DNA from: Gamarada debralockiae
Lineage: Eukaryota; Ascomycota; Leotiomycetes; Helotiales; Hyphodiscaceae
Direction of reading: 5' to 3'
NCBI GenBank assembly: GCA_002803225.1
Contig: NXFV01002076.1
Span: 62,001-126,000, forward strand
Length of the DNA stretch: 64,000 nucleotides
A program made the position numbers and the translations under genes. The notes below the pieces were generated by a model. That model had not been told where the DNA came from, did no database searches, and saw only the letters and a program-made list of their open reading frames with translations. Positions 56,867-64,000 of the stretch are shown here, piece by piece (position 1 is the stretch's first letter; every line of letters begins with the position of its first letter).

Positions 56867-57410
56867 GATGTTTCTTTGTTGTTGTTCGAGAACGTTGAGG
56901 GTGATGGTGGGAACGTTCGGGGATCAAGACCGACGAGAGTACTGTTAAGAAAGTCAAGGGGGATGAAAGGAGGAAGCTTCAAAGAAGAATGTCTGAGACC
57001 GCTCCGATCCTCGCAGGCAACACGCGGAATGGGAAGTCACAATGCAGATGTTGATGCACGAAGTTGATGAGCTTGTAGGAAGGAAGGGAAGGGACGGTGA
57101 AGCAGTCTCGAGAAGATCCGAGAACCAGCTGCCATTGGCGGTGCCTCCCATCACCTACACTAAACTAGTTAGAATCCGTTGATTTGTCTTCACTTGCTTC
57201 AGGCTTGAATAATGCAATTGCACCAAGTCCGGGAACTGACTGGGAACTGTTATCGCTATCGCGCCCCGCAAAATTAGTGCTTGGGCCGGATTTTCAACCC
57301 CTGTCCGCCTCCTTTCACAACCGGAACGCGGCGTCAAAGAGCTCTTCAAGCCTTGCAGGCCTCAACCTCCTGCATATCCAAAGACTTGACAACAAACTCC
57401 GCATAGCACC
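56867..57410. other. divergent URC1/ELF1 promoter
   Basis: About 540 bp between two start codons; no distinctive motif recognised. Confidence 0.5.
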
Positions 57411-58032
57411 ATGGCACGTATCCCCTCGCCTCTACCGCTATCAATTATCTAATCTCCATGTAGGGTAAACGCAAGAAGGCCGCCAAAAAGCCCCAAGGCA
57501 AGAAAAAGGTATCTGCACTTCTCCAACCACGCGACCTCGAGATCTTTTTGTTAACAGCTCGCGCAGAACGAACCTCTCCCCACAATCTTCCCCTGCCTCT
57601 TCTGCAACCACGAGAAATCCGTCACCGTCAAGCTCGACAAGAAATCCGGCGTTGGTCAGCTCTCCTGCAAAGTGTGCAATCAGCAATTTCAATGCGCCGT
57701 CAACTGTGCGTCTCGTTTGTTGCGCCACCGCCCCCTTCCTCTTTACGCCTCTGCAAAGTCGAAATATACTGATAGTGGCTCCTGGGACAGATCTTTCCGC
57801 CGCCGTCGACGTATACGCAGATTGGGTTGATGCTTGCGATGCGGTAGCTAAGGAAGGTGGAGGCGAGGCTACGGGAGATTATGCGCCTACGAGATCTCCG
57901 GTGGCGGCAGGGAGACCGGCTGCGAGGAATAGGTCTGAGGAGGATGACGATGATCTTGATGGTGCTGGGGATGATGATGGTATGGATGGTTATGGTGGTG
58001 AAGGAATCGTTGCAGATGATGAAGAATATTAA
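57411..58032 (+). CDS. ELF1: transcription elongation factor Elf1 (ELOF1)
   Basis: Exons 57411-57413 (ATG alone), 57464-57508, 57558-57705 and 57791-58032 give 145 aa. The first intron must start with GC (ATG then GCACGT) and end TGTAG, because any GT donor nearby leads to a stop; the result is the family start [16 protein letters not shown]. The zinc ribbon follows: [19 protein letters not shown] and [11 protein letters not shown], i.e. CxxC-x(n)-CxxC, then the helix [17 protein letters not shown]. The C-terminus is an acidic tail typical of fungal Elf1. Elf1 binds RNA polymerase II at the downstream edge and eases passage through nucleosomes and into repair. Confidence 0.93.
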
Positions 58033-58323
58033 GAGGGGGCTTTATTGACTTGGTGGCATTGGATGAATGGGGAGTCTGGGACTACACTCTGGGGCGTTAG
58101 GTGGAATAAATTGGCCTGATTTCATTCAACGTGGAAGTGCAAGCGGAGAAGGCAGATTCTGGCGTGAAGTGCTTTTGAGCTGGTACGTCTCACTGTGCGG
58201 TATTTCAGACGTTCTCACAGGCTAGGTGCGTTTGTGCTATGTCTATGCGTGAGATCTTGGGTATTTGGCAAGCTTTCACTGCTGTCTATATATAAGTCAA
58301 GCAGTACGAGGGGGCTTGACTCT

Positions 58324-59221
<898 letters not shown>

Positions 59222-59948
59222 TTCTGCAAGTGATATCTCTGACTACCAGATAAGTGAAAAAGAGCTTTCGGGAGCGAACAAGAGACTCGAGGGTGTGTGT
59301 TCAAGGTCTGCTGGGCATGGTCTGAGTGGTTGCGAGGCTGGCAGGGATTCAAAGAATATTTGCTTGCGACTGCACCTTCTTAAACTTCAACACTCGCACA
59401 CGAGCAAAACCTAAAACGTCCCTGACAGCGGCTGCCTCCGCTCGTACAAGGGGACCAGAACAACGTGAGCGGGGCTGGGGAAGATAAGGTACGGTTGACT
59501 AAGGGAGTGTTGCACAGGGGTCCTTCGGCAGCCAAGCCGTTTCGTCAGAAGGCTGCCGAGAGAAGGTTACGCGCCACCGTCAACAAAGTTGCTCAGGACG
59601 ACCTTCAACTCCTCAAATCATTTCAACGACTAGTCGAGCTTCAAGCTACATCGATTGAAGTTGCAAACCATCCGGTAGGACAGACTCTTCCTGTCTTGCT
59701 TCTCACTTTGCTGAAAACGTTACTAGGTCCTCAAACACCACTTCCGTCCTTTATTTACCTCACGCCTCTTCACCTCCTCCCAAACACCACAAAGCAAGCG
59801 AGTCACTCTACGAAGCTATCTTGGCATGAGCACCCCTCGGTAATGATGAGAATACCGATGCAAACCGTTAGATCCAACAATCGCTGAACCTGAGTCAACA
59901 AATTGCTTCGCCTCGTCACCAACTCTCTTTCCACAACCTCCTCTCACC
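59222..59948. other. divergent promoter, FUR1 and WAPL
   Basis: About 725 bp. A plus frame of 140 codons (59465-59887) has no ATG at its start and no family signature, so I treat it as leader or promoter DNA. Confidence 0.5.
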
Positions 59949-62766
59949 ATGGCGACCCTTGAGCATGCAGTGGCTCCTCGAAAGCGAATGGCGACATATG
60001 GAAAAGCAGCGCGCAGACGCATTCCGGAATACAACTTCACATCACTTGCACATCGGTCACAAACCCCTGAGCTCAAGCAGAGTAAATTGCTATCTTCCAG
60101 ATCACCAAGTGTCGCTTCCGTTGCGGAGCCCAAGAAAGTGAAGAGTGTCACGAGGAGTTCAGCATCAAGAACTGCTTCCCCGGCTTCATCGCCTGCCACC
60201 ACAGATATCTTCGACGTCCCTTCCAGCGATGACGAGGCTCAACCTACCCCACGGCCTGCACCCAAAGCAACCAAGAAGACGACCCAGAATCGCATTGCCA
60301 AAGTCGCCAAGGACACATTAGTGGTTGCAACAGAGGAAGCCGAGAGCAGGAAGAGGGTAAAGCTCTCGCCAGTCCAGCCAGCGGTGCAGAAGCCAGCTCC
60401 TATTAAAGGCACCACCAAGCCGTCCCCACCCAGGGCGAAAGTCCAACCTTTGAAACAGCAGCCATTAGAGAGAGGACAGATCGCAACATTTGTTGCAAGA
60501 CCGAAGCCGACAACACAGAAGAAATCATCACTGCCTCGAACTCCCAGAAAGCTTTCCCCAGTTCAGAAGATTGCTCCGCCACCCAGCACACCTTCTCCCC
60601 AAGCAAGTCATGCGGACGTGATGGATGTTGACACACCCCATAACTACATCTCTCCCAAGGGCTTGCAGATGTGGAAGGATCTATTGGAACCGACGGATGG
60701 CGATGGGGATGCTGCGGAGGACATGAATGCGGCAACAGATCGAACGGAAGTATCAGCACCCATAGCCCGCATAGCGGGAAAGACATTGTTCAAACCTGCG
60801 GGAGTATCTAAACCAGCTCAAAGAAGCCCTCGGAAACTACCTCGGCGTAGACTGATCGACTCTTTGGTTGAGCAGGCCACTCATGACGACGATATGGAAG
60901 AGGACGATTCGGAGTCGGATCAATCAGATACCATTGCAGCAATTGCGCCTATGGCAGTATTCTCAAATTCTGTCTCTAGAAGCCAGAGCCTTGCGCCAGA
61001 AATTTCAGATCCGTCAGTGTTACCCTCCAGTCAAAGTCAAAGTCAAAGTCAAAGTCAAAGTCAAAGTCAAAGTCAAAGTCAAAGTCAAAGCCAGGGTTCT
61101 CAGAATATTGGTCCGAAGTTCACGTATAGCAAGCAGCGGTCAATGCTAGCAGAAGAAGATTTCATGAAGCAGTTGGAACTTGACATGCCATCACAACCAG
61201 TTCAACCTACGCTTGGAAAGAAGCCTCGTCGAGGATCCATACCAACTCTCCCAAAACTTCAAAGCTTCCACGAGGAAGAAGACAATGAGGATAGTGCGGT
61301 CGGTATTCGGAGCGTCCATGAGTTGCGACAGGCTGGTGCGAATAACCGATTCTTGGATGAAATTGAGGATCTACTTGATCGCATTGGTAGCCCAACCGCT
61401 GCACCTTCATCAATGCGGAGATCTGGGCTCCTGGATCTTGCCAGCAAGATCAAGGACAAGAACTTCACTCGGCAATTTCGTTCCAACGGTGTTGAGCAAC
61501 GACTGTTTGTGCATATGGGCCGGGAAACGGATTTGATTGCCGGATTCATTTTGGTATCAATTCTCATGGCTTTGCTTGCGGAAGCGAACATCATGCCTCA
61601 CGTTGTTACCCAGCTCCGTACCCAAGGAATTGCCAGGCTCATCATCCGTCTTCTCGAGTCCCAAACAAGCATCACCTTACTTAGCAAGGATCGAAAGAGC
61701 AACATGTCGAAGGTGGCGCAGTCCCTATTGGCCGAACACTCCGAATATCTCCTCAAGCTTCCTGTATGGGAGGAATTACAACCAAAGACAATCTCTCCGC
61801 GAACGGTGGCGTTGAAATGTCTCGAACTGGTGGTCCGACTAACCCGGGAAGCTGGAAATTCAGGGGACCTTATCTCCAAGGAATTAACCACGAAGCTATT
61901 CTCCATCCTGAAGTCTGCTTCAGATGAGAGCGTTTGGGATTTGCCGAGTGGAAAAGAGGCTGTCGGCTTTTGCCTCGCTTTGTCCGCTCTCGAATCTCAT
62001 TCGATTGCGGCAAGGACCCTCCAGGATGAAAACATTTGGATTAGCGACTACCTCCCAATCATCGCAGATACCCTCGAGACTGCCTTGACACAGCCGATGG
62101 ATAACTTTGGAGTGCTTCAAATCTTGATTCTGAGACTGACTTTGAATGTCACAAACAATAACCCGAAGGCTTCGGACGTCTTTGCAAGAGAATCACTTAT
62201 TGCCGTCATGGGTCAAGTCATTGTCTCGAAATTCAAGAAAATCTTGCGTTTCTTGACGGAGGAGGACTTCTCGGCGGCTGTTGATCATCTCATCCTCGTT
62301 TTGGGAGTTATGATCAATTTCGCTGAGTGGAGCTCGGCTGCTCGCGATAGCCTCCAAAGCTCCCAAGGAAAGCTCGATGATCCTTTGGACGACATGGCTC
62401 AGCTCTTCGTGGACAATCAAGAGAGCACGTCAATGGTAAGATTTCAGCACCCTCAAGTATACTCGCTAATCTTTCTAGGCTGAATCGGTTGAGGAGAGTC
62501 AAAAGAACGTCGCCTTTGGCTACCTCTCAGTCCTTTTGGGATATCTGTGCCTGTTGCCAGCTATCTCGGAGCGCATTCGAAGCAAGCAGCCAGGAAAGAC
62601 AATTCGGCCTCTGCTGTCTTCAATTGAGGAATTCATCGGCCACCACAAGACGGTCGACGATCTCCTCGATGCAGACGAAGATGGCCACAACGCCCATACT
62701 GGCTTGACCGAGCGATTGGAGAGCCTAGTTAGCAAATTGCGGGCGATGAAAACTGGTGGAAAGTGA
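59949..62766 (+). CDS. cohesin release factor Wapl (WAPL domain protein)
   Basis: Exons 59949-62435 and 62479-62766, with a very short 43-nt intron, give 924 aa. The first 450 residues are disordered and basic/SP-rich, with a Ser-Gln repeat tract (about residues 361-382). The C-terminal half is the WAPL helical-repeat domain: IRSVHELRQAGANNRFLDEIEDLL, FTRQFRSNGVEQRLFVHMG, LPVWEELQPKTISPRTVALKCL, FGVLQILILRLTLNVTNNNP, and across the intron FGYLSVLLGYLCLLP. Wapl with Pds5 opens the cohesin ring and releases it from chromatin in the nucleus. The start ATG (MATLEHAVAPRKRMATYGK) precedes the fungal-type conserved MATYGK block. Confidence 0.93.
61029..61088 (+). repeat. (AGTCAA)n hexanucleotide microsatellite in WAPL coding sequence
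   Basis: About ten perfect AGTCAA units in frame, encoding alternating Ser-Gln, followed by AGCCAG. In-frame hexamer units allow length change without frameshift; SQ pairs are also ATM/ATR-type kinase sites. Confidence 0.95.
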
Positions 62767-63402
62767 ATTTGTATAGCATTGAGGTGTTGTAAAATGTGTG
62801 GAATACGAAATGACTGGAATGATAAAACCCGGACCCGGCGTCAAGTTTCTCTGGGTTAGGAAGAGCTTCAAGGTTGACATATACCCCTATGCACGTCATC
62901 CATTTTCCGTCGTTAGGGACGGAGGTCACTTAGATTGACATACAGAAGATTTCCTTAGTCATTCACAAAATGCTGCTGCTGTGGCCCTCGATGAACTGAC
63001 ATGTCCAACTACGCTGTAAATTAAAATACAATCCAATCAACCACTCATTCCAGAAACCCTCCGAGATTCCCTTACAGTAGCTGTGATAGTTGAATTGTTC
63101 AATTCAAATGATAATTCTTCCCTAAATTCCAGAAAAATCCAACAAAGAAGAACCCTCCTCTGAAATCACAAATCTTTGAACCTTCAAAAGTGGCCTAACC
63201 GTCAAAACCCGCTATGTAAAAGCCGGGTTCAATCAGTCAACGTCACCATCCCGCCTCTGACGTTAGCGCAAGAAGTTCCTTCCTCAGCCTTGCCGAGTTT
63301 GCGGCCCAAAGAGAAACATTGCCCAACGAAAACGTGCACATCCCACCTTACACGTTCCTTTCCAACGAACCTCTTATACCTATCAGTGGGCTTATAATAA
63401 CG
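62767..63402. other. WAPL 3' flank and Rheb promoter
   Basis: About 635 bp between same-strand genes; no other feature recognised. Confidence 0.5.
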
Positions 63403-64000
63403 ATGTCACCGCCTAAGCAGAGGAAGATTGCTATTGTTGGCAGTAGGTCTGTTGGTACGTTACCATTTTCCTTTTGGGTTTGAATTGGAGATGCTAGTGG
63501 CTGGGCGGATGTTACGTCGCGTAATGGGAAAGAAGTAAGGGATGATGCTGATGGATTGGAAAGGCAAATCGTCACTCACAGTACAATTCGTCGACGGCCA
63601 TTTCGTGGAGAGCTACTACCCTACGATCGAGAATACGTTTAGCAAGGTTATCAGGTATAAAGGGCAGGAATATGCTACTGAGATCATTGATACCGCTGGT
63701 CAGGTACGACTCATTCCTTCATCTGAAATTTGAGTTTTCGACATCACATGTTTGCGGTACCGGATGTACATTTATAATTTTTTCGGTTGAACTTGGAATT
63801 TGGCTGATGAAGTGAATATAGGATGAATACAGCATCTTGAACTCAAAGCATTTCATTGGAATTCATGGATACATGCTCGTCTACTCGGTGGCGTCTATGC
63901 AGAGCTTTGAGATGGTGCAGGTTATTCGTGACAAGATCCTGAATCACTTGGTACCTCCCCTCCCCTTTACCATTCCCCTCTCCGTACTAACGGTAATGGG
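63403..64000 (+). CDS. RHB1: Rheb GTPase Rhb1 (3' part beyond window)
   Basis: Exons 63403-63454, 63564-63703 and 63822-63950 are visible (107 aa), with introns of 109 and 118 nt and a further GT donor at 63951, so the gene continues past the right edge. Motifs: P-loop KIAIVGSRSVGKSSL, with the arginine of the Rheb GxRSVGKS loop; effector region FVESYYPTIENTFSKV; switch II DTAGQDEYS, whose DEY is typical of Rheb; and LNSKHFIGIHGYMLVYSV. Rheb is a farnesylated GTPase that activates TORC1 at lysosomal/vacuolar membranes and influences arginine uptake. The C-terminal CaaX box is outside the window. Confidence 0.94.

Noticed and set aside
59465..59887. 140-codon plus-strand open frame upstream of WAPL
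   Set aside because: Begins with GTG, has no ATG near its start and no recognisable protein; more likely promoter or leader DNA.
63215..63240. T-loop-like GGGTTCAATC string
   Set aside because: The flanking bases do not pair into a T-stem, and no upstream anticodon arm is present.

Overview
The window is nuclear DNA of a filamentous ascomycete (Pezizomycotina). Nearly every gene is cut by short GT-AG introns of about 42-120 nt, genes lie on both strands without operons, and the gene set includes fungal forms such as a HAL-type halotolerance kinase, MID1, a URC1-type uracil-catabolism enzyme, a DUF1770 protein and a fungal CaMKK. A leotiomycete (Helotiales-like) is my impression only. I saw no tRNA, rRNA or CRISPR array and no intact transposon.

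Layout: a forkhead factor cut by the left edge (-), MID1 (-), YOP1 (-), an RFX factor (+), then a gene-poor stretch (11.0-15.4 kb) with degenerate tandem repeats and one possible small secreted protein. Next come a HAL4/SAT4-like kinase (+), a disordered fungal protein (-), and an empty 2.6 kb. A dense housekeeping block runs from 22.5 to 44.9 kb: RPC19 (+), NDUFA6-like complex I subunit (-), BUD31 (+), CaMKK (-), BET5 (+), PEX3 (-), ATG101 (+), a C2H2 protein (-), an EST1/SMG7-like protein (+), adenosine kinase (-), ribosomal protein uL2 (-), a DDT/WHIM chromatin protein (+) and a DUF1770 protein (-).

From 45.5 to 48.1 kb lie two decayed genes: a xanthine/alpha-ketoglutarate dioxygenase relative and an F-box/2EXR-like fungal protein, both with stops and frameshifts. 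Then follow an ABHD11/IMO32-like hydrolase (+), a Rab18-like GTPase (-), ribosomal protein eS1 (-), a small hypothetical gene (-), URC1 (-, 15 exons), ELF1 (+), uracil phosphoribosyltransferase (-), WAPL (+) and the 5' part of Rheb (+), cut by the right edge.

Functional links: URC1 and uracil phosphoribosyltransferase lie within 1.5 kb of each other, with only ELF1 between them, and belong to the same uracil degradation route (uracil to UMP to ring opening). Several pairs share short divergent promoters: PEX3/ATG101, CaMKK/BET5, NDUFA6/BUD31 and URC1/ELF1. Exon borders were placed by hand from splice consensus, reading frame and family resemblance. Total coding lengths were checked to be multiples of three. 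I saw no clear novel system; the more unusual items are splicing oddities (micro-exons, a GC-AG intron splitting a start codon) and the decayed accessory island.
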